The notes: generated by a model from the sequence alone, not told the origin. Positions 36,109-44,306 are shown, numbered from the stretch's first letter. The stretch is 64,000 bases of DNA from Clostridium sp. TW13 (GCF_024345225.1 NZ_BROD01000001.1:1-64000); one strand, 5' to 3'. Numbers and translations: made by a program.

Positions 36109-36756
36109 ATGAAGCAATATTATCCAAATCCAAAGTTAAAGAGAATATTGGAAAGAACACAATATAAGAAGCATCCTAAGTGGTCTAAGAGAAAATGGGT
36201 AAGAAGAATATTAGCAATGATTGTACCTATAAGTGGGATAATCATATATTTTTATAATATAAATACTCCTAAACCGATATACGTACAGGATGAATTGTTT
36301 ATTAAAGTAACAAATATCTCTATACCAGTATGTATGGCAATATTTTTTTCAATACCATATATAGGATATCGTAAGTTTTTAGAGAGAAGTTGTGCGACTG
36401 ATAGTCGTGATAGAGAAAATGATACCTTAGTTATTTCAGATGAAGATTTAAGATATATATATCACCCAAGCTATGATAGTGATATAAGGCTATTTACTGA
36501 ATTTGAAATCAGGTTTGAGGATATTACAAAGATTGTATATAATACGTATAATGAACGGGTGGATATTTATGGAAAGCAAAAAGAGATATATTATAAAGAC
36601 TTTACTACAGGAGAAATAGCAAGGATTGCAGATGTAGATGATCCAAATGAAACGATACGACTATATTTATATTTTGAGGAAAATGAAGAAATTTTAAAAA
36701 CCTTGCAAGAGAGAAGTACAGCGGAGACGAAGATAATAGATTATCCGACAGAGTAA
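36109..36756 (+). CDS. array paralogue 3: TM type A / tail type alpha
   Basis: A 215-residue paralogue. TM type A as in copies 1 and 2, but with local changes (YIGYRKFLERSCATDS). The tail is type alpha. Its last ~190 bases, including the stop and spacer start, are almost identical to those of copy 5, unlike copies 1 and 2, which points to recent sequence exchange between non-adjacent copies. Same strand, same 61-base spacers on both sides. Function unknown. Confidence 0.75.
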   Translation: MKQYYPNPKLKRILERTQYKKHPKWSKRKWVRRILAMIVPISGIIIYFYNINTPKPIYVQDELFIKVTNISIPVCMAIFFSIPYIGYRKFLERSCATDSRDRENDTLVISDEDLRYIYHPSYDSDIRLFTEFEIRFEDITKIVYNTYNERVDIYGKQKEIYYKDFTTGEIARIADVDDPNETIRLYLYFEENEEILKTLQERSTAETKIIDYPTE

Positions 36757-36817
36757 ATAGTTAAGAATAAGTATAGAGACTTTAAGTTTCTAGTGTGGAA
36801 AGAAGAGAAATTTAAAT

Positions 36818-37462
36818 ATGAAACAATATTATCCAAATCCAAAGTTAAAGAAAATATGTGAAAGAACACAATATAAGAAGCATCCTAAGTGGCCTAAGAG
36901 AAAATGGGTAAGAAGAATATTGTTTATAATTGGGCCAATAGTAGGAGTGATGTTTTATCTAAATATAAGTAAGCAGAAACCTTTAATAGAGTTAGATGAA
37001 GACTATGTGAATACTATGGATGTCATTACGGGATTTGGAATGGGTATTTTGGCATTAATACCATACATGGTCTATTGGAAGGTGCTGGAGGGAAGCTGCG
37101 TGACTGATAGTCGCGATAGAGAAAATGATACCTTAGTTATCACAGATGAGGAGATAAAATATATATATCACCCAAGTTATAAGAGTAATAGGGTGTTATT
37201 TACCGAATTTCAAATTAAATTTGAAGATATTACCAAGATTATATATAACACGTATAATAACAGAGTGGATATTTACGGAAAACAAAAGGAGATATACTAT
37301 AGAGATTTTACTACAGGAGAAATAGCAAGGGTTGCAGATATAGATGATGCAAATGAAACGATACGACTATATTTATATTTTGAGGAAAATGAAGAAATTT
37401 TAAAAATCTTACAAGAGAGAAGTACAGCGGAGACGAAGATAATAGATTATCCAGCAGAGTAA
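36818..37462 (+). CDS. array paralogue 4: TM type B / tail type alpha
   Basis: A 214-residue paralogue with a unique membrane region (type B: FIIGPIVGVMFYLNISKQKP, then DEDYVNTMDVITGFGMGILA). The N-terminal 35 residues (with KKICERTQYKKHPKWPKRK) and the tail (type alpha, near-identical to copy 1) are common sequence. This shows that the membrane region and the tail vary independently. The same spacers flank it. Confidence 0.75.
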   Translation: MKQYYPNPKLKKICERTQYKKHPKWPKRKWVRRILFIIGPIVGVMFYLNISKQKPLIELDEDYVNTMDVITGFGMGILALIPYMVYWKVLEGSCVTDSRDRENDTLVITDEEIKYIYHPSYKSNRVLFTEFQIKFEDITKIIYNTYNNRVDIYGKQKEIYYRDFTTGEIARVADIDDANETIRLYLYFEENEEILKILQERSTAETKIIDYPAE

Positions 37463-37523
37463 ATAGTTATGAATAAGTATAGAGGCTTTAAGTTTCTAGT
37501 GTAGAAAGAAGAGAGATTTAAAT

Positions 37524-38165
37524 ATGAAGCAATATTATCCAAATCCAAAGTTAAAGAGAATATTGGAAAGAACACAATATAAGAAGCATCCTAAGTGGTC
37601 TAAGAGAAAATGGGTAAGAAGAATATTAGCAATGATTGGTCCAATAGCTACAATAATATTTTACTTTTACTTTAGTAAAAATTCAAAGCTACAATATGAT
37701 GGTGAGGATCTTTTCTCAATGAATGTTATGATGGCAGTAGGAATGGGGATTTTTGCACTAATTCCATATATAGGATACAGAAAGGCTCTGGAAGGAAGCT
37801 GCGTTACCGATAGTCGTGATAGAGACAATGATACCTTAGTTATTACAGATGAGGAGCTAAAATATATATATCACCCAAGTTATAAGAGTAATATAGTGTT
37901 ATTTACTGAATTCCAAATCAGATTTAAAGATATTACCAAGATTATATATAACACGTATAACAACAGGGTAGATATTTATGGAAAGCAAAAAGAGATATAT
38001 TATAAAGACTTTACTACAGGAGAAATAGCAAGGATTGCAGATGTAGATGATCCAAATGAAACGATACGACTATATTTATATTTTGAGGAAAATGAAGAAA
38101 TTTTAAAAACCTTGCAAGAGAGAAGTACAGCGGAGACGAAGATAATAGATTATCCGACAGAGTAA
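37524..38165 (+). CDS. array paralogue 5: TM type C / tail type alpha
   Basis: A 213-residue paralogue with TM type C (IGPIATIIFYFYFSKNSKLQ, then LFSMNVMMAVGMGIFALIPY), shared only with copy 6. The tail is type alpha and is nearly identical at the DNA level to copy 3 over its last part. Spacer to copy 6 is the conserved 61 bases. Function unknown; the membrane topology is two helices with the C-terminal domain predicted inside. Confidence 0.75.
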   Translation: MKQYYPNPKLKRILERTQYKKHPKWSKRKWVRRILAMIGPIATIIFYFYFSKNSKLQYDGEDLFSMNVMMAVGMGIFALIPYIGYRKALEGSCVTDSRDRDNDTLVITDEELKYIYHPSYKSNIVLFTEFQIRFKDITKIIYNTYNNRVDIYGKQKEIYYKDFTTGEIARIADVDDPNETIRLYLYFEENEEILKTLQERSTAETKIIDYPTE

Positions 38166-38226
38166 ATAGTTAAGAATAAGTATAGAGACTTTAAGTTTTT
38201 AGTGTGGAAAGAAGAGAGATTTAAAT

Positions 38227-38868
38227 ATGAAGCAATATTATCCAAATCCAAAGTTAAAGAAAATATGTGAAAGAGCACAATATAAGAAGCATCCTAAGTG
38301 GCTTAAGAGAAAATGGGTAAGGACAATATTAGCTATGATTGGTCCAATAGCTACAATAATATTTTACTTTTACTTTAGTAAAAATTCAAAGCTACAATAT
38401 GATGGTGAGAATCTTTTCTCAATGAATGTTATGATGGCAGTAGGAATGGGAATTTTTGCACTAATTCCATATATAGGATACAGAAAGATTCTGGAAGGAA
38501 GTTGTGTGGGTGAAAGTCGTGATAGGCAAAATGATACCTTAGTTATTACAGATGAAGACTTAAAATATATATATCACCCAAGTGACAGGAGTGATGTATA
38601 TAGCTTTGAGCAATTAGAAATGCGATATGAAGATATAACGGAAATTATATATAACACATATAATCAACAAGTTGATATTTATGGGAGAAGGAAGGAACTA
38701 TGGTATCCGGATTATAGAAATGGAAAGTATACAAGAAATAAAAATGTTAATAAACCAGGAACAAGAATAAGATTGTATTTATATTTTGAAGGAAATGAAG
38801 AAATTTTAAAAACCTTGCAAGAGAGAAGTACAGCGGAGACGAAGATAATAGATTATCCAGCAGAGTGA
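38227..38868 (+). CDS. array paralogue 6: TM type C / tail type beta
   Basis: A 213-residue paralogue combining the membrane region of copy 5 (type C) with the tail of copy 2 (type beta, EQLEMRYEDITEIIY, YPDYRNGKYTRNKN). It is the last intact copy. The usual 61-base spacer is missing after it; instead its TGA stop overlaps a strong AAGGAGGA site serving a 22-codon frame, probably the start of a lost gene. Confidence 0.75.
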   Translation: MKQYYPNPKLKKICERAQYKKHPKWLKRKWVRTILAMIGPIATIIFYFYFSKNSKLQYDGENLFSMNVMMAVGMGIFALIPYIGYRKILEGSCVGESRDRQNDTLVITDEDLKYIYHPSDRSDVYSFEQLEMRYEDITEIIYNTYNQQVDIYGRRKELWYPDYRNGKYTRNKNVNKPGTRIRLYLYFEGNEEILKTLQERSTAETKIIDYPAE

Positions 38869-38878
38869 AGGAGGACAT

Positions 38879-38947
38879 ATGAATATAGAAATATCAGAAG
38901 CAATTGCATTAAATCAAAAAGACAGTATGTTAATGGCGTTAGTATAA
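38879..38947 (+). CDS. 22-residue frame, probably a truncated gene start
   Basis: ATG at 38879, TAA at 38945-38947; product MNIEISEAIALNQKDSMLMA then LV. AAGGAGGA ends 3-4 bases before the ATG and overlaps the stop of array copy 6, so the frame is translationally coupled to the array. The strong signal for such a short product suggests that a longer gene once stood here and has been cut. It could instead be a real leader or small peptide. Confidence 0.35.
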   Translation: MNIEISEAIALNQKDSMLMALV

Positions 38948-39391
38948 ATAGAAGAAGGAGACCATTAAAAATATTTATACCTTTGTTTTTGGTATAATCT
39001 TAGCTCTAATAAATATATACAGATTCTTTATATGGTAATATAGTGGCTCATTGTCTCTTTAACTTATTTAGTTTAGTGTTAGTTCCACTTTTCTTATCAC
39101 AACTAATATTGTGGTATATTTAGTTATAGCATTAGTATTAGGTGCTTTAGGTATTTATAAAATAGTTAGTTTAAAAAGATAAGGTCTATCTCATCTGCTT
39201 CACAATCTGATTTAAAAAATAAGTTTTTCACTTTAATTACAGGTACTAGTGGATTCAAACATGTTGAAGGCGTTGCATTAAGACACAAGGTTGCTAATAA
39301 ACAATTTGATGCTACTTCAGACCAAAATGATTCTAAAATTCCTATGGTAGCTTCAGAAGCATTAGCCAGTTATATTTTTAACGATCTGTAA
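38948..39391 (+). pseudogene. decayed membrane-protein gene(s)
   Basis: No intact gene, but stop-bounded coding-like pieces in changing frames: a hydrophobic piece around 38990-39050 (IILALINIYRFFIW), another at 39072-39182 (IVVYLVIALVLGALGIYKIV) and one at 39170-39391 (TSGFKHVEGVALRHKVANKQ ... SEALASYIFNDL). The frames overlap as expected after frameshifts. None has a start codon with a ribosome site. A terminator follows. Confidence 0.45.
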
Positions 39392-39407
39392 AAATATTAA
39401 TTAACTT

Positions 39408-39446
39408 AAAAGATGGCTATAATACCATTATACAGCCATCTTTTTT
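39408..39446 (+). terminator. terminator of the decayed gene
   Basis: AAAGATGGCT pairs with AGCCATCTTT, followed by T residues. Confidence 0.7.
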
Positions 39447-39450
39447 CACT

Positions 39451-39492
39451 AAATAACGAATATTCAATTTATAAATTGAATATTCGTTATTT
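39451..39492. repeat. 42-base perfect palindrome
   Basis: AAATAACGAATATTCAATTT (39451-39470), centre AT, then its exact reverse complement to 39492. It touches the stop codon of the minus-strand gene that follows and may terminate it. Confidence 0.85.
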
Positions 39493-39898
39493 ATTTCTTT
39501 TTATTCAAAAAGAAGGAACATGCTGTTGATAATAATAATAGAATACTTGGAATTATACTTCCTCCAATTATATATAGATACATATGTGCTGTATCAGCAT
39601 TAAACTTAACAGATGGATCATTAATAATTTGTCTTAGGTACAATATCCCATAGAGTGCTAATAATAAACTAAAAGTCAATTGGATTAAATATTTTATGGC
39701 GATTTTTCTTTTATTATTTAATAATATAATTATGAATATATATATTATTAACAATATGCTAGTTCTATTATTGGTAATATCAAAAACTGGAACACCAGCT
39801 GCAAACAAAAACAGATTTAATATACCTACTATAATGCAAACTATTACAGACCATACTTTACATATTTTTCTTAATAAATTATCAATTATTATTTTCAT
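39491..39898 (-). CDS. small four-helix membrane protein, unknown
   Basis: A 135-residue hydrophobic protein with four predicted membrane helices (about 15-38, 42-62, 68-92, 103-128) and a short basic C-terminus (FFLNKKK). GGGGGGAG lies 4 bases before the ATG. I recognise no family. It is flanked by a decayed gene and a remnant, in an accessory stretch of mixed orphan genes after the six-gene array, so it may be recently acquired or dispensable. Confidence 0.6.
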   Translation of the reverse strand: MKIIIDNLLRKICKVWSVIVCIIVGILNLFLFAAGVPVFDITNNRTSILLIIYIFIIILLNNKRKIAIKYLIQLTFSLLLALYGILYLRQIINDPSVKFNADTAHMYLYIIGGSIIPSILLLLSTACSFFLNKKK

Positions 39899-40012
39899 AC
39901 TTCTCCCCCCAATGATTTATTGTATTAATTACTAATTTACCATATAAAAGTTCTTTTTCAAAGAATATAGAAGTTAACTTATAGTATTATTAATCATTCT
40001 AGTGTTAATTAA

Positions 40013-40078
40013 GAAATTTTATTGAACGGACATGATGAAGCAGCAAAATTTGTTTACAGAAGAAATATAAAAAAATAA
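40013..40078 (+). pseudogene. C-terminal remnant of a lost gene
   Basis: A 21-codon open piece (EILLNGHDEAAKFVYRRNIK) without a start, ending at a TAA inside a terminator stem. The codons look coding-like, and its position directly before a terminator suggests the tail of a deleted gene. Confidence 0.35.
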
Positions 40079-40132
40079 GTACTGTCTATTAGATATTTTT
40101 ACAGCTAACAAGACAGTACTTATTTTTATTTT
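40071..40132. terminator. strong terminator, first of two similar copies
   Basis: AAAAATAAGTACTGTCT (40071-40087) pairs perfectly with AGACAGTACTTATTTTT (40111-40127). A close relative occurs at 41504-41560. Confidence 0.85.
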
Positions 40133-40168
40133 ATAAATCAGAGAGTACTGCTAATGATTAGGTGTAAA

Positions 40169-40915
40169 TTACCAATCTTCTGAAATGAATATTATCATAT
40201 TTCTTTGTTTGCTAATAGCAGCAGTACTTAAATGACCATGATTCCAATCATTTGAGTGATATGGTTTGCTGTCAAATAAATATATTGTAAAATCTTCAGG
40301 GAGAACATCATAACCTACCATACCAAATGTGCCTAGAATTATTCCGTTATTTTCAGTTTGGCTGTTGCTCCATTTTCCTATCCATTTGGCTTTCTTTGAA
40401 AATTCATTGCTATAATTATTAATTGAAGGTGAATCAGTTTCAAATTTTAAGTTAAAATCTTCACCACCTTGTAAGAATGCAGGGGAATACTTAAACACAA
40501 CATTTTTTGCATTTCTAGGAATTTTATTAGGAAAGTATTTTATTAATTCTTTATTGGGATAGCCAGTGACTTTTAAAACTCTTTCATATTTACTTGTATC
40601 AGTAATTAAATCTGTTGATTCAATGATAGCAATATAAATAAACATAAATAAAGAGCCAATCCCTAAAATAAAAATTAAACAAATGGTTATTGTAGATGAA
40701 ACACCAAAATTCAATTTTCCTATTGTAGTAAAAAATGTTATTATCCCAAAGCAAATAAATGGGATGGCAAATATTAACCCTTTAAAATAATGTGGTTCAA
40801 TTGATTTTGCAGTCATTAGCCAATATACACCTATAAATGCTACAAAAGAAAGTATTGTTATTATTGCTGGAAAAGGTGCTTTTTTAAAAATGAAAAGTAT
40901 TTTTCCCATATTCAT
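40169..40915 (-). CDS. membrane protein of unknown function
   Basis: A 248-residue protein. The start is placed at 40915 (MNMGKILF) because AAAAGGGGATTA precedes it; the frame is open 17 codons further upstream without support. Four hydrophobic helices occupy about the first 125 residues (for example LSFVAFIGVYWLMT). The C-terminal half is a soluble domain, probably external (VFKYSPAFLQGGEDFNLKF, WGNGHLSTAAISKQRN-like end with His residues). I know no family. It is a single gene in the accessory stretch. Confidence 0.6.
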   Translation of the reverse strand: MNMGKILFIFKKAPFPAIITILSFVAFIGVYWLMTAKSIEPHYFKGLIFAIPFICFGIITFFTTIGKLNFGVSSTITICLIFILGIGSLFMFIYIAIIESTDLITDTSKYERVLKVTGYPNKELIKYFPNKIPRNAKNVVFKYSPAFLQGGEDFNLKFETDSPSINNYSNEFSKKAKWIGKWSNSQTENNGIILGTFGMVGYDVLPEDFTIYLFDSKPYHSNDWNHGHLSTAAISKQRNMIIFISEDW

Positions 40916-41096
40916 TAATCCCCTTTTAATAAAACTGTTTTTGTAAAATAAATCGCATTGATTCATATTTGTGTATATTATACCATATTTTCTCGTTTTA
41001 ATAATTGCAAGGTACTTTATAAAAGCGTATAAATTTTATCATATAAAAAATAATTAATAAGACAGTCTTATTTTTAATAAACCTAGTCTTTTAGCG

Positions 41097-41122
41097 TTTC
41101 TTGATATCATGATATCAAGAAA
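41097..41122. repeat. 26-base perfect palindrome
   Basis: TTTCTTGATATCA followed by its exact reverse complement TGATATCAAGAAA. It is 180 bases upstream of the 40169-40915 gene start on that gene's upstream side, in a gap that otherwise holds debris. Confidence 0.85.
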
Positions 41123-41179
41123 TAGAGATATTTTATTATCTTCATAATTTGCTGGCAAAGTTAGTTAGGTAATGACTGA

Positions 41180-41503
41180 GTAGAACTAAACTATCATAGA
41201 ACAATAATAGTGAAGAAACAAGATGCCTATATTAACTTTTTAAATCAATACTATAATGATGCTTTAAAATATTATAATTATAGAATGTCTAATGATGACT
41301 TCTCTGGGTGATATAAATAGAAGTTAGATTCATATTTGTATGCTGCAGAGGAAGCAGTAAAGAATGGTATAATAGTTAAAGGTTCTAATGCGTATAAGAT
41401 GTATCTTGCAGATGCATATTTTACTACATATAGTGAGGGTGACATTACGAGAGACAATTATCTATATGGAATAGAACATATAAACTTCCATAGTGTTATA
41501 TAA
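41180..41503 (+). pseudogene. decayed gene with two in-frame stops
   Basis: One frame reads VELNYHRTIIVKKQDAYINF ... YYNDALKYYNYRMSNDDFSG, then TGA at 41309 and TAG at 41318, then KLDSYLYAAEEAVKNG ... YGIEHINFHSVI and TAA at 41501-41503. It is clearly a former coding frame without a usable start. The family is unknown. A terminator follows immediately. Confidence 0.55.
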
Positions 41504-41560
41504 AAAATAAGTACTGCCTATTAGCAAAGTTTTTACAGCTAATAAGACAGTACTATTTTT
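41504..41560. terminator. terminator, second of two similar copies
   Basis: AAGTACTGCCT pairs with AGACAGTACT with one mismatch, within sequence closely matching the terminator at 40071-40132. It ends at the stop of the convergent 41560-41886 gene and may serve both sides. Confidence 0.75.
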
Positions 41561-41886
41561 TATTTTATACCATGTATTTTTCCTTTAAGGGCTTTTAAAC
41601 GTCCTCTTACATAGTTCATTAGTTCTTCTCTATTGTCCTTAATCTCCATAGGAGCATTAGAAACTATAGTTATTAAGTCTATTTTGCTCATTTTAAATTC
41701 TGGAGAAATATCATAAGCTAAAAATTTGTTTTTCTTTTTCCAATAAGTTACGTTAAATTTATCTGCCTGTCTTTTATTATAATATCCTTTTTCAACACCA
41801 AATTGGAATAGGTCAGCAGCTGATTCTAATTCTTCTAAGTCCTCTGCTTCTAATGTTTCATCTATTAAAGATTGAAAAGATTTCAT
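41560..41886 (-). CDS. 108-residue protein of unknown function
   Basis: A small charged soluble protein with an acidic N-terminus (DETLEAEDLEELESAADL) and basic C-terminus (YVRGRLKALKGKIHGIK). AAGGGG precedes the ATG at good spacing. I do not recognise it; no catalytic or metal-binding motif is seen. It lies in the accessory stretch between debris and a MITE-like repeat, single-gene unit. Confidence 0.6.
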   Translation of the reverse strand: MKSFQSLIDETLEAEDLEELESAADLFQFGVEKGYYNKRQADKFNVTYWKKKNKFLAYDISPEFKMSKIDLITIVSNAPMEIKDNREELMNYVRGRLKALKGKIHGIK

Positions 41887-41973
41887 ATATTAGCACCCCT
41901 TCTGCGTTAGATAATAATATTTTAAACTATATCATAGTTTATATACCATTACTGCAAGTTATAAACTTTATAT

Positions 41974-42029
41974 AAGACATCTGAAAATAGACTAGCACAT
42001 AAATTTATTTATTTTTTTGAAGATGTCTA
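41974..42029 (+). repeat. MITE-like repeat, copy F
   Basis: AAGACATCTGAAAATAGAC at the left and TTATTTTTTTGAAGATGTCT at the right; both ends carry the same G-to-A / C-to-T pair change, keeping complementarity. It is in the promoter region of the hemolysin III-like gene. Confidence 0.75.
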
Positions 42030-42179
42030 AATTGTTTATAACAATGTAATCATACATATGACATAATAACATATTAAGAGTAAAAGAAAAATATTTCAAG
42101 AAAAATATTTCATATTTTAATGATTTTGAGTTATCATATTATAAGAATATCAAAAATATGGAATGGAGGATGTAGTGTT

Positions 42180-42827
42180 ATGGATGAAAAAAATGATAAT
42201 TTTTATACCAAAGGTGAAGAAATAGCTAATGCAATTACTCATGGTGTTGGTACGGCCCTTGCAATAGCTGCTTTAGTAATTTTAATAATAGCTTCAACTA
42301 TGAGAGGAACAGCTTGGCACGTTGTTAGTTTTATTATATACGGTGTAACACAATTTATTCTTTATTTAGAATCCACCTTGTATCATAGCATTACTAATAA
42401 GAAAGCAAAGCGTGTTTTTAGAAAATTTGATCATATGTCTATTTTTATTCTTATTGCAGGAACGTATACTCCTTTTTGTTTAACTATATTAAGAGGTGCG
42501 ATAGGTTGGACAATATTTGGAATCGTTTGGGCTTGTGCTGTAGTAGGTATAATAATAAAGTCTTTTAAGACAGGAAAATATGAGAAGTTATCTGTAGCAC
42601 TATATATAGCTATGGGATGGATAATAATTATAGCTATATTACCCTTATATAGACAAATGACTTGGTGGGGGTTAACTACTCTTGTTTTAGGGGGAGTTGC
42701 TTATACAGCAGGTACTTATGTATTTTCTCGTGATGATTTAAACTATAATCATGGAGTTTGGCATCTATTTGTACTTGCAGGAAGTGCATTACATTTTGTA
42801 GCAGTTATGAGTTTATTATATATTTAG
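42180..42827 (+). CDS. hemolysin III family / PAQR-like membrane protein
   Basis: A 215-residue seven-helix protein of the TrhA/YqfA group. The start is placed at 42180 (MDEKNDNFYTKG) because TGGAGGA lies 9 bases upstream; the frame extends 20 codons further without support. The family motifs are present: NAITHGVGTALA at the first helix, ESTLYHSITNKKAKRVFRKF with Ser/His, DHMSIFILIAGTYTPF, and HGVWHLFVLAGSALHF near the end, which supply the three His and Asp of a presumed metal site. The true role (lipid or membrane homeostasis) is unsettled; the hemolysin name is historical. Confidence 0.9.
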   Translation: MDEKNDNFYTKGEEIANAITHGVGTALAIAALVILIIASTMRGTAWHVVSFIIYGVTQFILYLESTLYHSITNKKAKRVFRKFDHMSIFILIAGTYTPFCLTILRGAIGWTIFGIVWACAVVGIIIKSFKTGKYEKLSVALYIAMGWIIIIAILPLYRQMTWWGLTTLVLGGVAYTAGTYVFSRDDLNYNHGVWHLFVLAGSALHFVAVMSLLYI

Positions 42828-42892
42828 AGTAGGCACACAATTTGGTACTTATCATATATTAATATATAAATAATTTGCTGGAGTGAGTAACC

Positions 42893-43159
42893 TTGCTTTA
42901 TGCACTAGTTTTGGCTGGAGGTAAAGGATCAAGATTATATCCTTTATCAAGATCTAATAATCCTAAACAATTCTTAAAGGTAGTCAATGACAAGAGTTTC
43001 CTAGTAAATACTGTGGAAAGGGTGGCTCCAATTGTAGATAAGGATAATGTATATGTAGTTACCAATGAAACCTATAGACAAAAGGTAAAAGAGGAATTAA
43101 ATGATATAAAAGAAGAAAATATATTTACTGAACCTGAGAATAAAGAGACTGCTTTGTAG
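42893..43159 (+). pseudogene. manC: 5' part of manC (mannose-1-phosphate guanylyltransferase), interrupted by an inserted element
   Basis: TTG start at 42893 with GGAG 9 bases upstream. The first 87 codons give an intact nucleotidyltransferase N-terminus: LAGGKGSRLYPLSRSNNPKQ, FLKVVNDKSF, ending EPENKETA. Then TTG TAG stops the frame at 43159. The family continues TCIGLSAVKLLKKDKDAVLI, and exactly that sequence begins at 58631. The truncated 88-residue product lacks the sugar-phosphate site and cannot be active. Deleting 43154-58630 would restore a 355-residue enzyme, the normal size of this single-domain family. Confidence 0.9.
43147..43153 (+). other. left junction (attL core)
   Basis: GACTGCT within AAGAGACTGCTTTGTAG. 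The matching right copy is within AAGGGACTGCTACCTG; counting AAG-R-GACTGCT gives 11 bases with one mismatch. The short shared core fits serine recombinase products. Confidence 0.75.
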
Positions 43160-43581
43160 ATGATATTGGTCCTTTGTAGGTAATGAAAGTGTGGCTCTTA
43201 AATATTATAACAATGATGTAAAGTGTATTAGTATTAATACAGTATAAATAACTCTTACCAACATGCCAATAAACATGTATTATATTGTGAGTGTAAAACT
43301 TGATATGCTCGCTTTGTGATAGACAGTTAAAATAATAAAACTGTTTATCACAAAGTGAGCATATTTTTTTATGTTAAGAGGAAAGCGGATTATTGAAATC
43401 AAAAGATGCTTCTAATATTTTAAAGAAGAGTCAAGGTGATACGTGAAAGATAGATAAAGTGATAGAACTTGTGCAAGTCTATAATGTGTAATTTTATCAA
43501 TATGAAAAAACTGAATAAATTTAAAAAAATAGCATTAATAATTATAGTAATGAGTTAATTAAATTATAGGAGGAATCAATT
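43160..43581. other. left end of the element, non-coding, with a long hairpin
   Basis: ATATGCTCGCTTTGTGATAG plus ACAGTT (43303-43328) pairs with 43339-43364 over 26 positions with only two G-T pairs, followed by seven T: a strong terminator that would insulate the element from manC transcription. A short remnant (LKSKDASNILKKSQGDT) near 43394-43446 has no start. No other gene is seen. Confidence 0.65.
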
Positions 43582-44148
43582 ATGATAAAAATACTGACCT
43601 TATGTAGAGACGAATCACTGAAACAGTTGGGTAGAATTCCTGAAAATGAGGAGTTTGAGTTTATTAATAACATAGATAATTCGATATCCTTACCTGCTAT
43701 AACAAATTGGAGAAATGCCATTCTTATCTTTTGGGATGATGAAACTGAAAAGAGTAAAGAAAAGCAAGACCTTTCTAAATATCTGAATATGACAGATACA
43801 GCAGTTCAAGTATTTCCTAAAAAAATAGTTGCTTCAAGAGAGAACAAAAGATTTTTATTAAATATAGATAGGATATTGTATTTTTATTGTGATGGGAAAA
43901 ACATAAAAATAGTGATAGATGATGAGTCTACGTATTATGTAGATCAATCTCTTAACTTTTGGGAAAAAAGGCTTTCAAAAGAGAATTTCTTTAGATGTCA
44001 AAAGGGATACTTAGTAAATATAGAAAAAGTGATAGAGATAGTTCCTTACTTTAATTCTACATTAGCGTTAAAGTTCAAGGCGCATAAAAACATTGTGCCT
44101 GTAGGAAGGAAATTTGTAAAACATTTAAAATACGCAATAGGTTGGTAA
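43582..44148 (+). CDS. LytTR-domain transcriptional regulator
   Basis: A 188-residue protein. Residues about 84-186 form a LytTR DNA-binding domain: SRENKRFLLNIDRILYFYCD, the signature FFRCQKGYLVNIEKVIEI, and a final PVGRKFVKHLKY. The first 80 residues resemble the size of a receiver domain, but I see no phosphoacceptor Asp pattern, so it is probably not a phosphorylated response regulator. AGGAGG precedes the ATG. No histidine kinase is nearby. Its position directly before the toxin-like genes, with a pair of direct repeats between, suggests that it controls them. Confidence 0.82.
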   Translation: MIKILTLCRDESLKQLGRIPENEEFEFINNIDNSISLPAITNWRNAILIFWDDETEKSKEKQDLSKYLNMTDTAVQVFPKKIVASRENKRFLLNIDRILYFYCDGKNIKIVIDDESTYYVDQSLNFWEKRLSKENFFRCQKGYLVNIEKVIEIVPYFNSTLALKFKAHKNIVPVGRKFVKHLKYAIGW

Positions 44149-44175
44149 TATGTATTTCAACCTCATATTTTTGAA

Positions 44176-44244
44176 GTACGCACACCGTTTTTGGCATTTT
44201 ATCCTTAAAGAAATATATTCTTTAAATATGTACGTATACTGTTT
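44176..44244 (+). promoter_or_regulatory. pair of direct repeats upstream of the toxin-like operon
   Basis: GTACGCACACCGTTT (44176-44190) and GTACGTATACTGTTT (44230-44244) match at 12 of 15 positions, and every difference is C versus T. They are 54 bases apart, about five helical turns. ACCGTTTTT and ACTGTTTAT each fit the general LytTR-box pattern at 8 of 9 positions, so they are candidate sites for the regulator at 43582. Confidence 0.5.
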
Positions 44245-44306
44245 ATATAGTTATCTAGATAGCCATAATGCAAATTAATATATTAAAATATGAGGAGTGT
44301 TAAAGA

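Larger units (their letters stand above)
34691..38868 (+). repeat. tandem array of six paralogous genes (period about 703-709 bases)
   Basis: Start codons lie at 34691, 35400, 36109, 36818, 37524 and 38227: intervals 709, 709, 709, 706 and 703. Conserved modules are the first ~35 codons, the central SRDR..NDTLVI segment, the last ~25 codons and the 61-base spacers. Variable modules are the membrane region (A, A, A, B, C, C) and the tail (alpha, beta, alpha, alpha, alpha, beta). Confidence 0.92.

Noticed and set aside
34581-38868. CRISPR array or short-repeat locus
   Set aside because: The 10-base tandem units are only four and without spacers, and the larger repeats are whole coding genes of about 700 bases. 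No cas genes are present.
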